A stretch of DNA of 64,000 bases. Origin: Lentzea jiangxiensis (GTDB lineage Bacteria > Actinomycetota > Actinomycetes > Mycobacteriales > Pseudonocardiaceae). The stretch is taken from positions 186,001-250,000 of the forward strand of contig NZ_FNIX01000006.1 of assembly GCF_900104175.1 (NCBI RefSeq). Direction: 5' to 3'. The notes below the pieces were generated by a model, which saw only the letters and a program-made list of their open reading frames with translations, searched no databases and was not told where the DNA came from. Positions within the stretch are counted from its first letter, which is position 1. Every line of letters begins with the position of its first letter. A program made the position numbers and the translations under genes. Of this stretch, positions 16,734 through 25,677 are shown one piece after another.

Positions 16734-17470
16734 CCGTCGAGGCGTTGTTCGAGGTGCGTCAGGGTGGCGTCGAGCGCCACCCCGTACACCGCGATCCGGC
16801 ACGCCAGCCGCCACAGCGTCCCGTCGGACGGCGCCACGGCGAGGCTGATCACCAGTTCGCGCACCAGCCGCCGGGTCTGCGCGACCAGCACCCCGACGCT
16901 CTCGGTGATCTCCCCGAACGCCGCCGACACCGCGCTCAGGCCCCGGATCGCCTCGATGTTGTGGCCCATCAGCCGCAGGTGCTCCTCGCACCCGGTCCAC
17001 CCCGGCACGTCGTGCTCCAGGAACGCCTCCAGCTCGGCGGCCATGTCCCGCTGGGCGAGCGCGATGTTGTACCAGGTCATCGCGTGCGCGGCGATGACGT
17101 CCGGAAGACCGGTGAGGTCGTCCAGCACGTCCTTGAGCGGCCCGATCTGCTCCATCGCGGACCCGGCCGCGGGTTCGACCGGCGCGACCAGCGAGGGCAC
17201 GGCCGCCTCGCGCACGGGGTCCGCGGCCGGTTGCCGCACGCCGTAGAGGTCGTAGAGGCCCGCCACGATGAGCCGCAGGTTCTCCTCGACGTACGAGACC
17301 AGCTCGTCCTGCCGGGCGTGCTTCTCCAGCACCGCGTCGATCACCCACCGGCACAGCCGTCCGTACACGGTCTCGTCGCCGACGACGACGGCGCTGGCCT
17401 TGGTGACGGCGGCGAACCGCACGCGCACGGACTCGATCTGGCCGGCGTGGCGCACGATCTGGCCGGTCAC
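16730..17470 (-). CDS. Hypothetical helical protein
   Basis: Predicted soluble, all-helical protein of about 246 residues with no family I recognise. The N-terminus VTGQIVRHAGQIESVRVRF has the look of a WXG100-type or excreted-virulence-factor-like first helix, and there is a linker around residues 95-115 rich in Pro and Ala. GTG 17470 follows an AGGGGGA ribosome site and is preferred over a TTG at 17488. No other type VII secretion gene is near, so a secretion role is speculation. Confidence 0.55.
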   Translation of the reverse strand: MTGQIVRHAGQIESVRVRFAAVTKASAVVVGDETVYGRLCRWVIDAVLEKHARQDELVSYVEENLRLIVAGLYDLYGVRQPAADPVREAAVPSLVAPVEPAAGSAMEQIGPLKDVLDDLTGLPDVIAAHAMTWYNIALAQRDMAAELEAFLEHDVPGWTGCEEHLRLMGHNIEAIRGLSAVSAAFGEITESVGVLVAQTRRLVRELVISLAVAPSDGTLWRLACRIAVYGVALDATLTHLEQRLDG

Positions 17471-17646
17471 CCGTCCCCCTCGGCTCAACGAACCCTCGCG
17501 GCTTCACGTTAGTGGAGCCGCGAGGGGCTGCGCAGGACCGAACCACGCCGCGGGATCGCCGGGGTGTCGATCGCCGTCGCGGCGCTGAGCGGCTGAGCAG
17601 GAGCTCGTAGGCTGCCGGTCACCGGTGGCGAACGGGAGGTCGGGCG

Positions 17647-18309
17647 GTGGCGGAGACGGTGGCCGAGGTGATGGCCGAGCTGGCCGCGCTGGAGGACCCG
17701 AAAGCGCGGGCGGTCAACGAGAAGCACGGCGACGACCACGGCGTGAACCTCGGCAGGCTCCGGGCGATCGCGAAGCGCCTCAAGACCCAGCACGACCTGG
17801 CGCTGCGGCTGTGGGCGACCGGCGACACCGCGGCCAGGCTGCTCGCGCTGCTCGTCTGCCGCCCCAAGGCGTTCGGGCGTGACGAGCTCGACGTCATGCT
17901 GCGCGAGGCCCGGCGTCCCAAGGTCCACGACTGGCTCGTGAACTACGTGGTGAAGAAGAGCCCGCACGCCGAAGAGCTGCGCGTGCTGTGGTTCGCCGAT
18001 CCGGACCCGGTGGTCGCGAGCGCCGGCTGGGCGCTCACCGCCGAGCGGGTGGTGAAGGAGCCGGAAGGCCTCGACCTGGACGGCCTGCTCGACACGATCG
18101 AGGCCGGGATGAAGGACGCCTCGCACCGCCTGCAGTGGGCGATGAACCACTGCCTGGCGCAGATCGGGATCGAGCACCCGTCGCTGCGCGCCCGTGCGAT
18201 CGGCACCGGCGAACGGCTGGAGGTCCTCAAGGACTACCCGACGCCGCCGAACTGCACGTCGCCGTTCGCGCCGATCTGGATCGACGAGATGGTGAGCCGC
18301 AAGTCCTAG
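17647..18309 (+). CDS. DNA alkylation repair-like HEAT-repeat protein
   Basis: Protein of 220 residues of the AlkD/DNA alkylation repair-like family. LRAIAKRLKTQHDLALRLWA, VHDWLVNYVVKKS, DPDPVVASAGWALTAERV and HRLQWAMNHCLAQIGI are HEAT-like repeats of that family. AlkD homologues excise positively charged alkylated bases; shorter variants like this one are often annotated with the family name but lack proof of glycosylase activity. The start GTG 17647 is close to an upstream GGGAGG. It appears to be monocistronic. Confidence 0.75.
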   Translation: MAETVAEVMAELAALEDPKARAVNEKHGDDHGVNLGRLRAIAKRLKTQHDLALRLWATGDTAARLLALLVCRPKAFGRDELDVMLREARRPKVHDWLVNYVVKKSPHAEELRVLWFADPDPVVASAGWALTAERVVKEPEGLDLDGLLDTIEAGMKDASHRLQWAMNHCLAQIGIEHPSLRARAIGTGERLEVLKDYPTPPNCTSPFAPIWIDEMVSRKS

Positions 18310-18335
18310 CGGACCGTCCCCTGCGCGAGGTAGGC

Positions 18336-19178
18336 CTATTCGGGCCGGACCGCCTGAGCGCGCGGGTACTTGCGGCCGGGCATCGGCGCGGGCGACCCGG
18401 TGAACGACACCGGCGTTCCCGCGAGCAGCAGCGTCAGCCCAGCCGGCAGTTCGTCGCGCGAGACGAACCACGAGCCGCCGCGTGTGTCGGTGATGAACCC
18501 GTGCGCCTGCCCGGTCTTCCAGCTCGCCACGGTGCCCTTCCTGCGCCCGCGCGGTGCTCCGACCGGGGACGCCACGGCCTGTGACGACCGCACGAACGCA
18601 CGCCGCAGCGGGTAGTCGGCCTGGTCACCGGGGGCGAACAGCGCGTCGAAACCGGGGGTGAAGGGCGCCGCGGCCCGCAGCGGCGCGGCGGTGCGCGGCG
18701 TCCAGGCGGGCGGTGCCTGCACGGTCCTGATGTCCACCACCGGCACGACCACGTGCACACCCCGGGCCGTCAGCCTGGCCGCGAGCGGGGAGAAGTCCGA
18801 GTCGCCGGTCAGCAGCACGACCCACTGCAACGGCACCGTCGTCGCCCGGTCCCACGCCTCCAGGGCGAGCTGGACGTCGACGCCCTTCTCCTTGCCGTTG
18901 TGCAGCGGCAGGTCGTGGCGCGTGATGCCGGCGGCCGCCAGTGCCCGGTCGAACGACTCGGCGGGTGTCTCGATGCGACCGCGGACGTAGTGGGCCTCGG
19001 CGACCACGCACTCGTCGAGCGGGCGGCCCGTCTCGGTGTGGACGAACCAGCGCAGCGCGTCGTGCAGGCCGTCGAGCGCGATCCGCGCGCCTCTCGGGTG
19101 TGCCGTGGCGTAGAAATCGCTGAGGTAGGCGAACCACGTGCCGTCGTAGAACACTCCGATCCGGACGGTCTCACCCAC
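18336..19178 (-). CDS. NYN-domain ribonuclease-like protein with cold-shock-like C-terminus
   Basis: Protein of 280 residues. The N-terminal NYN/LabA-like PIN-fold domain (about 1-140) has the conserved acidic residues in IGVFYDGTWF, KEKGVDVQLALEAWDRA and WVVLLTGDSDFSPLAARL, the metal-binding pattern of this nuclease group. The C-terminal 70 residues, with GTVASWKTGQAHGFI and GGSWFVSRDELP, read like a cold-shock/OB nucleic-acid-binding domain. The combination suggests an RNA-processing enzyme with its own RNA-binding module. GTG 19178 is the start. Confidence 0.8.
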   Translation of the reverse strand: MGETVRIGVFYDGTWFAYLSDFYATAHPRGARIALDGLHDALRWFVHTETGRPLDECVVAEAHYVRGRIETPAESFDRALAAAGITRHDLPLHNGKEKGVDVQLALEAWDRATTVPLQWVVLLTGDSDFSPLAARLTARGVHVVVPVVDIRTVQAPPAWTPRTAAPLRAAAPFTPGFDALFAPGDQADYPLRRAFVRSSQAVASPVGAPRGRRKGTVASWKTGQAHGFITDTRGGSWFVSRDELPAGLTLLLAGTPVSFTGSPAPMPGRKYPRAQAVRPE

Positions 19179-19513
19179 CAGATGAGGTTACTACTTCCCC
19201 TCGAGCACCGTCTCGAACCTGTCCACAACGTCCGATTCTGGTCGGGCGCAGTGGCCGTCCCCACCTTCCATCACACGACAGGGTCAAATTCCTCAGGCAC
19301 GTGCACAACACAGGGCTCCCCCTTTCGTGCACAAAACCAGACCGGAACGGGCCATCGCTCCGAGCCGCCGCGTCGCCGAGCTCACCGGCTACAACCCCGT
19401 CGACCCCACCGACGTCCGGCTACTCTCGCGTTGTTGATGGTCCACGACCTGGGGTCCTGAACGCCGGGGAGGCGAGCGCCAGGCAGCGCTCGCCTCCCTT
19501 GTCCACGTTCGGG
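19179..19513. other. Intergenic, promoter and terminator only
   Basis: No gene is visible. It contains the upstream region of the NYN gene and, at its right, a terminator for the secreted-protein gene. Confidence 0.5.
19467..19498 (-). terminator. Strong hairpin after secreted peptidase-like gene
   Basis: A perfect 13-base stem GGGAGGCGAGCGC / GCGCTCGCCTCCC with a 6-base loop lies 16 bases past the stop of the minus-strand gene. Confidence 0.7.
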
Positions 19514-20377
19514 TCAGTCGCCGTGCGGGTTCTGCACCGAGACGTGGACGTGGTCGTAGTGACCAGCGGTGACACCGGTGCCCGCGGTGTAGTTGCGCCA
19601 GCCCTCGGACGCGCGGGCGACGCTCCAGATCTTGCCCTGCCAGATCACGTACCGGACGTCCAGCTTGCCCGCGTGCTTCTGCAGCCAGTAGGCGAGCTTC
19701 CAGCCCTGCGCCTTCTGCGCGGCCGTCGGGTAGGTGCCGATCGCGCTCGAGATGGTGCAGTCGAGCGCGTTGCCCGTGTTGTGGTTGCTCGTCGACGACT
19801 CGTAGCTGCGGTAGTCGCCCACCCAGCACTGCTTCTCGCCGGTCTTCGCGGCGATCTGGTCGTCGATGAACTGCGTGCGCTTGGTCGCCTGCGGCGCCCG
19901 CGCCGTCGCCTCCGGGTGCGGGTTCGTCTCCGGCGCGGGGTAGGTGCCCGGAGCCGGATCCGGGTCGCCACCGGCGTCACCGAGGCGGTGCGAGGCGTTC
20001 TCGTTCTTGAGCTCCGCCTTGAGGTTTCCCTTGGCGCCGGCCGCGAACGTCTGCTTCGCGCCACCGTAGTTGCTGTTGTAGAAGACGGTGACGGCCTTGT
20101 TGGTCTTGTTCCAGACCGACGCGGCGTTGTTCTTGACGCAGACGCCCTTGCCGTTGCCCGCGCCCTTGAACTCGTAGCAGCTCGGCTGCGAGTCCCCGTA
20201 GTCGGCGACCGAACCGGTGAAGTCGGACACCGAGCCGGCCTGGTCGCTGTTGTAGTACAGGCAGAACTCGCCCGAGTCGCAGGACCCGTCGCGGTCCGCC
20301 GCGTTGGCGACACCCGCCCCGAAGGACGCGCTGACCAGCGCGCCCATCAACGTCACGAACGTGAGTTTCTTCAGCAC
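19514..20377 (-). CDS. Secreted protein: I36 inhibitor-like plus ARB_07466-like domain
   Basis: Exported protein of 287 residues. The signal peptide ends near GAGVANA-AD. An N-terminal peptidase-inhibitor-I36-like beta/gamma-crystallin domain has CDSGEFCLYYNSDQAGSVSD and FYNSNYGGAKQTF. A Pro-rich linker follows. The C-terminal domain (about 160-287), with SNHNTGNALDCTISSAIGT, YVIWQGKIWS and AGHYDHVHVSV, resembles the ARB_07466-like domain common in secreted actinobacterial proteins. Conserved His and Asp residues (HNTGNALD, HYDHVHV) recall M15-like metal sites, but hydrolase activity is not proven. Confidence 0.8.
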   Translation of the reverse strand: MLKKLTFVTLMGALVSASFGAGVANAADRDGSCDSGEFCLYYNSDQAGSVSDFTGSVADYGDSQPSCYEFKGAGNGKGVCVKNNAASVWNKTNKAVTVFYNSNYGGAKQTFAAGAKGNLKAELKNENASHRLGDAGGDPDPAPGTYPAPETNPHPEATARAPQATKRTQFIDDQIAAKTGEKQCWVGDYRSYESSTSNHNTGNALDCTISSAIGTYPTAAQKAQGWKLAYWLQKHAGKLDVRYVIWQGKIWSVARASEGWRNYTAGTGVTAGHYDHVHVSVQNPHGD

Positions 20378-20559
20378 TGTTGACCTGTTTCCGGTTCACG
20401 GTCCCGGCGCGACGGGCGCTGGTCCGCGCCCGGCCGCCCCCCGATCGACATCGCCGGGACCCCGCTTGTGCAGGGGAAGCTTCGTTGCGGTCGAAGAGTC
20501 CCGAGCAGCGCTGACATTCCACTGACACCCGCGGCCACCGATCTGTCAGTGCACCGAGG

Positions 20560-21240
20560 TCATTCGCAGGCCACGCCGTCGCTGTCCCGGTCGAGCGCGG
20601 CGCGGTAGCCGGGCTGCCCGCGGTACAGCGGCGCGGCGCCCGCGGCCTTCGCGGCGGAGCAGTTGGCGTAGTACGCGGCCGGTGGCGGCGCGGGAGCGGG
20701 CTCCGGCTGGGTCTCGACCGGTTGCGGCACAACGGGTGGCGGTGCCACAGGCGCCGGCTTCACGTCGAGCCCTCCGCACGACGGCCCCCAGAACCCGAGC
20801 GAGGCCTGCTTGGCCGCGGCCTCCGCCGCCGCCACCGCGGCATCCGCCCCGGCCACGGCACGGGCGACGCCCTCGGCGGCCGCGACGACGGCGTAGTCCT
20901 TGCCGTCCAGCAGCAACCGCGACCCCACGGCCTGAACCGGTTTGCCCACCAGGGTCTTCGTCGCGAAGTCGACCGCGGACGCGGCCCAGCACTCCCCGGG
21001 CTGGGCGAGCCCCGCGACCTGGACGTTGGTGCCGTTGGACAAGGTCACCGTCCGACCGTCCACAACAGACAGAACGGTCACCGGCGGGGCCGTCGTCGTC
21101 GTGGTGGTCGGGGAGGCCGTGGTGGTCGTCGTGCTCGTGGTGCTCGCATCGGCCGCGAGACGGGTGGGTTGCTGCGTGGCACAGGCTGACACCACGAGCA
21201 GAGCCGCGGCCACGATCACGGCTTCCTTGAGAACGGTCAT
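20560..21240 (-). CDS. Lipoprotein with SNase-like and excalibur domains
   Basis: Predicted lipoprotein of 226 residues. The signal peptide ends in the lipobox VVSAC, and a Thr-rich linker leads to VLSVVDGRTVTLSNGTNVQV, a staphylococcal-nuclease-like barrel. The catalytic Arg seen in active nucleases (usually VRLxGI) reads VQVAGL here, so it is probably inactive. A Pro-rich stretch ends in an excalibur calcium-binding domain with YANCSAAKAAGAAPLYRGQP and the DxDxDGxxCE signature as LDRDSDGVACE. ATG 21240 places the signal peptide correctly. It probably acts outside the membrane. Confidence 0.8.
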   Translation of the reverse strand: MTVLKEAVIVAAALLVVSACATQQPTRLAADASTTSTTTTTASPTTTTTTAPPVTVLSVVDGRTVTLSNGTNVQVAGLAQPGECWAASAVDFATKTLVGKPVQAVGSRLLLDGKDYAVVAAAEGVARAVAGADAAVAAAEAAAKQASLGFWGPSCGGLDVKPAPVAPPPVVPQPVETQPEPAPAPPPAAYYANCSAAKAAGAAPLYRGQPGYRAALDRDSDGVACE

Positions 21241-21577
21241 GGCCGTGCCATCGCAAGGCCTGCCACGCACCGTTACCACCGTCACCCGGACGGCCTAGAT
21301 CGAGTCAATCCACGCGACTACACATACAGCGCGGCCTTGGTGCGGTCGCGCAGTCCCAACCTGACACCGACGCTACGGACGGACTGGACGTGCCCTGGAG
21401 TGCTGACCGGCCACTCCGGAGGCCGGAAATAATGCGTCGGGGGTGCCGTTCCGAACGTGCCTATAGCCGTCCATAAGCTCCGAAGCGATCGCGTCCGCAA
21501 ACGCGACATCCGAACAACAGCCCAATCGTCGGTCGGCATGACGCCATGCTTCGCCGCAACCGCTCCGGGAAGCAGAA

Positions 21578-21623
21578 AACCCGCCTGACCGGAGTCAGGC
21601 GGGTTCTTCTTCAAGTGGACCTG
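21578..21623 (-). repeat. Terminator plus remnant of displaced tRNA-Ala 3' end (possible outer att site)
   Basis: A perfect 12-base stem AACCCGCCTGAC / GTCAGGCGGGTT (21578-21605) is followed by TCAAGTGGACCTGA. The same order, AACCCGCCTGA stem then CAAGTGGAGCTGA, occurs at 35792-35883 and at the intact tRNA-Ala (46574-46665). It fits the original downstream side of the tRNA gene pushed away by insertion. The match covers only about 13 tRNA bases with one mismatch, so the call is tentative. Confidence 0.45.
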
Positions 21624-21784
21624 ACTACACAGCATGAGCACTCTGTTTTGGCTGCTCAAGGGCCTGAACTGCTGATCAAAGCCGTTGGTAACCACTTCTT
21701 ACCTGGCCACCTTGGAGGAGTTCGCGGGACTGCTCAGGCAATACGTTCCCTAATGTCGTACTCATTAGCCATTCGCGCCGCATA

Positions 21785-21821
21785 GGCCGCTGCTCCCAGC
21801 GGCGTGGCAGGAGCAGCGGCC
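21785..21821. terminator. Hairpin, 12-base perfect stem
   Basis: GGCCGCTGCTCC at 21785-21796 pairs with GGAGCAGCGGCC at 21810-21821. There is no U-tract. Confidence 0.5.
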
Positions 21822-21901
21822 TCGCGATCAGGGGGTACTGCCGAAAGCACCATCGGTTACTTCACCGATAAGTCGGACACAGGAGGGCTTAAGAATCAGT
21901 C

Positions 21902-22345
21902 TCACGTGGTTGCCTTGATGAGCTGCTTGAAGCAGTCAGCGCTGCAGCCAGGGTGACGAAGGAGCAGTAGTTGGCAGCACTGCGCTCGTAGCGGATGATC
22001 AGGCGGGGTAGCCGAACAATCAGGAAATTACGCGTCCGACCACTTATCAGTGACGACCACGTCGTTGTGATGACTCTATTCCCTTGCAGCGATGCGCGGG
22101 ATGACGCGCGGTCGCGCAGCCATCAGCGGAAGTGGTCGATGCCGTGGCATTGTCCGCGTACAGCTTGGCGGGACGGAAAGCGGGCGGACCGCCTCGGGAG
22201 CGAATAGAGAGATCGCCCGGAGCATCGACTGGAGTGCCTGGCTGTCGTGCAGGTTTGCGGCCTGGACACCGACTGCGAGCGGCAGCCCCGCGCAGTCGGT
22301 CACGACATGGATCTTCGAGCCTGGCTCGCCTCATCTGCCCCGTTC
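21902..22345 (-). pseudogene. IS5-family transposase remnant
   Basis: C-terminal half of an IS5-group DDE transposase broken by frameshifts. One minus frame reads KIHVVTDCAGLPLAVGVQAA then NLHDSQALQSMLRAI, another AKLYADNA, and a third LIIRYERSAANYCSFVTLAA near the end, with the usual KQLIKATT terminus in a different frame. The N-terminal half is missing. It is a decayed insertion at the left edge of the island, just upstream of the helicase gene. Confidence 0.7.
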
Positions 22346-22512
22346 CCGCCACCCAGCCTGCCTTGTGAACTGCACTGTCATGATGAAGGGCTCTCTCTGT
22401 GCATGATGAGCATGGTCACCCACCGAGCTAGGAACCCCTAAGATCGGTGTCCACACGCCACCCGCGCGAACCCTGGCGGTTGGCCAAGATACCAGCAGCG
22501 GTGAGGGCTAAC

Positions 22513-25500
22513 GTGGCAGACGCAGGAGCCATTGGACCGATCGTCGACAGTCTTCGTCGCCACCTCACCGGAGCGGCGAGGGTAGACGCGTTGAGCGAGT
22601 CGTTCTCAGTGTATGTATACGACGCTATCATGAAGGATGCCTCAGACATTCCGTGCCGCCTGCTCCTATGGGATGGATCGCTGGAAACGCACCCGCTTAA
22701 TGGCCTGGGAAATGAGCACCGGCTCCGCGCGAGACTAGATCAGCATCGAATCGCCAGGGACTGTGCCGAGTGGGCCAGAGAACGACTGCAGGTCCGTAGG
22801 CTGACGAGGCGTACACGGCAATCGTGGGTAAGCGTCGATGGAATGTTTCCGTACGCCGTGAGTGGGTCTGGTCTCGACGCCGAAGGGCTCGGGCTGGTGC
22901 CGTCGGACGATCTGATCTTTCCGGAAGAGATCAGCGATGTTGCCGACGTCAAGCGGCTCGCCGCGAACTTTGAGAAGATCTGGCGCAACGAGCACGCCAG
23001 CGAGGAGGCGCACGAGCGGTTCTTGACAGGGATCAATCTGCTCTATCGGGACAACCCGCCCGAATCAGTCTATTTGCGAATTTTGATCACACTTTTTTCA
23101 GACTTCGTGAGCGAGGCAGGCGACGAGACCGAGGAGCGAGGAAAGACCGGCTTCTTCAACACCGCGGTGTGGCAAAAGCTCTACAAGTTCCAGCGCGATG
23201 GCGTACTCGGCGCCATCGAAAAGCTGGAACTCCATAACGGCTGCATTATCGCCGACAGCGTGGGCCTTGGTAAGACTTTCGAGGCCTTGGCCGTAATAAA
23301 GTACTACGAGCTGCGCAACAATCGCGTCCTCGTGCTAGCACCGAAACGACTGCGGGAGAATTGGACGATTTTCCGCGCCAACGACGCCCGCAATCCACTG
23401 CTTACCGACAGATTCGCCTTCGACGTGCTCAACCACACCGACCTCAGCCGCGCCGACGGCAGGTCAGGTGACATCGACCTAGCCCATGTCAACTGGGGCA
23501 ACTATGACCTGGTCGTCATCGACGAATCCCACAACTTTCGAAACAACCCGCAGCTCAAGGGGCACATCACCCGTTACCAGCGGCTGATGAACGAAGTCTT
23601 CAAGGCAGGGGTGAGGACGAAGGTCCTCATGCTCAGCGCCACCCCGGTCAACACTCGCTTGGCTGACCTGAAGAACCAGGTTCTCTTCGCCACCGAAGGT
23701 GTCGACAATGCCCTCATGAGCGGCGGCATTAGCTCTATCGAGCAGACACTTCGTAAGGCGCAGATGCGGTTCACGACCTGGCAGAAGAGCGACGCCGCTA
23801 GCAGGTCGGCCAAGTCACTGGTCGGCGTGCTCGGCATGGACTACATCCGCCTGCTCGATCTGGTCACAATCGCCCGCTCTCGCAAGCATATCGAAAAGTA
23901 CTACGGCACGGCAGACGTCGGGAAGTTCCCGGAGCGACTTGCGCCGGTCAACCTTTCACCGCCGATCGATGTCGATGGTCGATTGATGCGACCCGAACAG
24001 CTCAACGATGCGCTCCTCATGCTCAACCTGGCCGCCTACCGGCCAACCTCATATGTACTGCCCAGCAAGGCGAAAAAGTACGCCGAGCTCTACGACCAGC
24101 AACTGCGTACAGGTGGCGCCCGGATTTGGCGTCAGTCCGACCGTGACGCCAACGTCGTCCACCTCCTTCGCATCGGACTGCTGAAGCGGCTGGAGTCGTC
24201 GGTGGCATCACTCACCCGCACTGTGACGAAGATCCTCAGCAAGGTTGATGCAGTGATCACCAAGGTGGAGGAGTACAACGCTACTGGCGGCACCGGTGTC
24301 TCCATCGAGAGCCTCGACGACGTCGCCGATCTCGATGATCAAGAGTTGGAGGACGTCATCGGCAGCACTCTGAAGGTGCTGCTGGCCGACATCGACCGCG
24401 CTGCCTGGCTTCAGGATCTACGCGACGACCGTGACCGGCTGCGCATGGTGCTGACCGACATCGATGCCGTCGACCCCAGTCGTGACGCCAAGCTCCTGGC
24501 ACTCAAAGATGTGCTCCGACAGAAGGCCGAGAAGCCCACCAACGAGGGAAATCAAAAGGCACTGGTCTTCACCGCCTACTCCGACACTGCGGACTACCTT
24601 TACACCGAAATATCCATCTGGGCGCGAGCGGAACTCGGCCTGCATGCCGCACTCATCACCGGCACCAGCAACAAAAGCACTCTGGGCAAGCGAAACGACA
24701 TGCACAGCCTGCTGACGGCGTTCTCGCCCCGCTCGAAGGGGGGCGACCCGGCTGCTGAGCAGATCGACATCGTCATCGCCACGGACACCATCTCCGAGGG
24801 GCAGAACCTTCAAGACTGCGACATGGTCGTCAACTACGACATCCACTGGAACCCAGTTCGCATCGTGCAGCGCTTCGGCCGCGTCGACCGCCTCGGCACC
24901 ACCAACACCTCCGTACATCTGGTCAATTTCTGGCCCGACATCGATCTGGACACCTACATCAACTTGGAGAAGCGTGTCTCCAGCAGAATGACCCTCCTCG
25001 ACGTGTCGGCCACCGGTGAGGAGAACATCCTCGATGCTGATGCGATGAACGACCTGGACTACCGCCGCAAGCAGCTCGAGCAGATGCAGAACTTCGCTCC
25101 GACGATGGAGGACCTTGCCGGAGGGCTGAGCATCACCGATCTCACGTTGGGTGATTTCCGCATGGATGCTGCCTCGCGTCCATGGCGGCAGCGCAAAGAC
25201 CTGGCCAGCTGGCCCTTGGCGCTGTTCGGCGTGACCCGTTTCGATCAGACACTCGCCGCCGACGGGCTTACACCGGGCGCAGTCTTTCTACTTCGGGTTC
25301 GGGGGGACGCAATAGCAATACCGGGTTCCTACCCGTTGGCTCCCCACCTGCTCGCCTACGTCGGGGACGACGGCGTGCTGGCTCACCCCATCGACGAACC
25401 GAAGCTCGCCCTTGACGTCCTACGCCGCCACTGCCTGGACCGCACGGAGCCCGACGAGGCCGCTCTCTCAGCGTTCAATCGGGCGACCATGGACGGCGCC

Positions 25501-25677
25501 CGGATGACCCACTACCAGGGCCTGCTCGACGTGGCCGTCAGGGCAGCCTCCAGACAGGCAACAGAAACCGCCGTGGGCTCTTTGTTCTCGCCAGGGCCCT
25601 CGATCCTAGGCATCAGCGACGGCGCCGCCGGTCTTGACGCCGTCGATGTCGTCGCTTGGTTGGCGGTGGTGCCGTGA
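22513..25677 (+). CDS. SNF2-family helicase/ATPase of type III R-M-associated cassette
   Basis: Superfamily 2 ATPase of about 1054 residues. Walker A is DSVGLGKTFEAL (about 250), motif II is VVIDESHNFRN (about 336), motif III is SATPVNT, and motifs V-VI are SEGQNLQDCDMVVNYDIHWN then RIVQRFGRVDRLG. The N-terminal 230 and C-terminal 220 residues are family-specific and unassigned; no nuclease motif was found. GTG 22513 is preferred because GAGGG lies 5 bases upstream, but the frame is open to GTG 22447. The stop overlaps the next start (GTGA), so it belongs to a four-gene operon. It probably translocates on DNA in phage defence; this role is inferred. Confidence 0.85.
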   Translation: MADAGAIGPIVDSLRRHLTGAARVDALSESFSVYVYDAIMKDASDIPCRLLLWDGSLETHPLNGLGNEHRLRARLDQHRIARDCAEWARERLQVRRLTRRTRQSWVSVDGMFPYAVSGSGLDAEGLGLVPSDDLIFPEEISDVADVKRLAANFEKIWRNEHASEEAHERFLTGINLLYRDNPPESVYLRILITLFSDFVSEAGDETEERGKTGFFNTAVWQKLYKFQRDGVLGAIEKLELHNGCIIADSVGLGKTFEALAVIKYYELRNNRVLVLAPKRLRENWTIFRANDARNPLLTDRFAFDVLNHTDLSRADGRSGDIDLAHVNWGNYDLVVIDESHNFRNNPQLKGHITRYQRLMNEVFKAGVRTKVLMLSATPVNTRLADLKNQVLFATEGVDNALMSGGISSIEQTLRKAQMRFTTWQKSDAASRSAKSLVGVLGMDYIRLLDLVTIARSRKHIEKYYGTADVGKFPERLAPVNLSPPIDVDGRLMRPEQLNDALLMLNLAAYRPTSYVLPSKAKKYAELYDQQLRTGGARIWRQSDRDANVVHLLRIGLLKRLESSVASLTRTVTKILSKVDAVITKVEEYNATGGTGVSIESLDDVADLDDQELEDVIGSTLKVLLADIDRAAWLQDLRDDRDRLRMVLTDIDAVDPSRDAKLLALKDVLRQKAEKPTNEGNQKALVFTAYSDTADYLYTEISIWARAELGLHAALITGTSNKSTLGKRNDMHSLLTAFSPRSKGGDPAAEQIDIVIATDTISEGQNLQDCDMVVNYDIHWNPVRIVQRFGRVDRLGTTNTSVHLVNFWPDIDLDTYINLEKRVSSRMTLLDVSATGEENILDADAMNDLDYRRKQLEQMQNFAPTMEDLAGGLSITDLTLGDFRMDAASRPWRQRKDLASWPLALFGVTRFDQTLAADGLTPGAVFLLRVRGDAIAIPGSYPLAPHLLAYVGDDGVLAHPIDEPKLALDVLRRHCLDRTEPDEAALSAFNRATMDGARMTHYQGLLDVAVRAASRQATETAVGSLFSPGPSILGISDGAAGLDAVDVVAWLAVVP

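Larger units (their letters stand above)
21241..21901. other. Left junction of the accessory region
   Basis: No intact gene. It holds a hairpin plus a short attachment-site remnant (21578-21623), a possible C-terminal gene fragment in one plus-strand frame (TTSYLATLEEFAGLLRQYVP, ending at a stop near 21753), and a second hairpin (21785-21821). From here composition becomes less GC-rich than the left flank. Confidence 0.5.
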
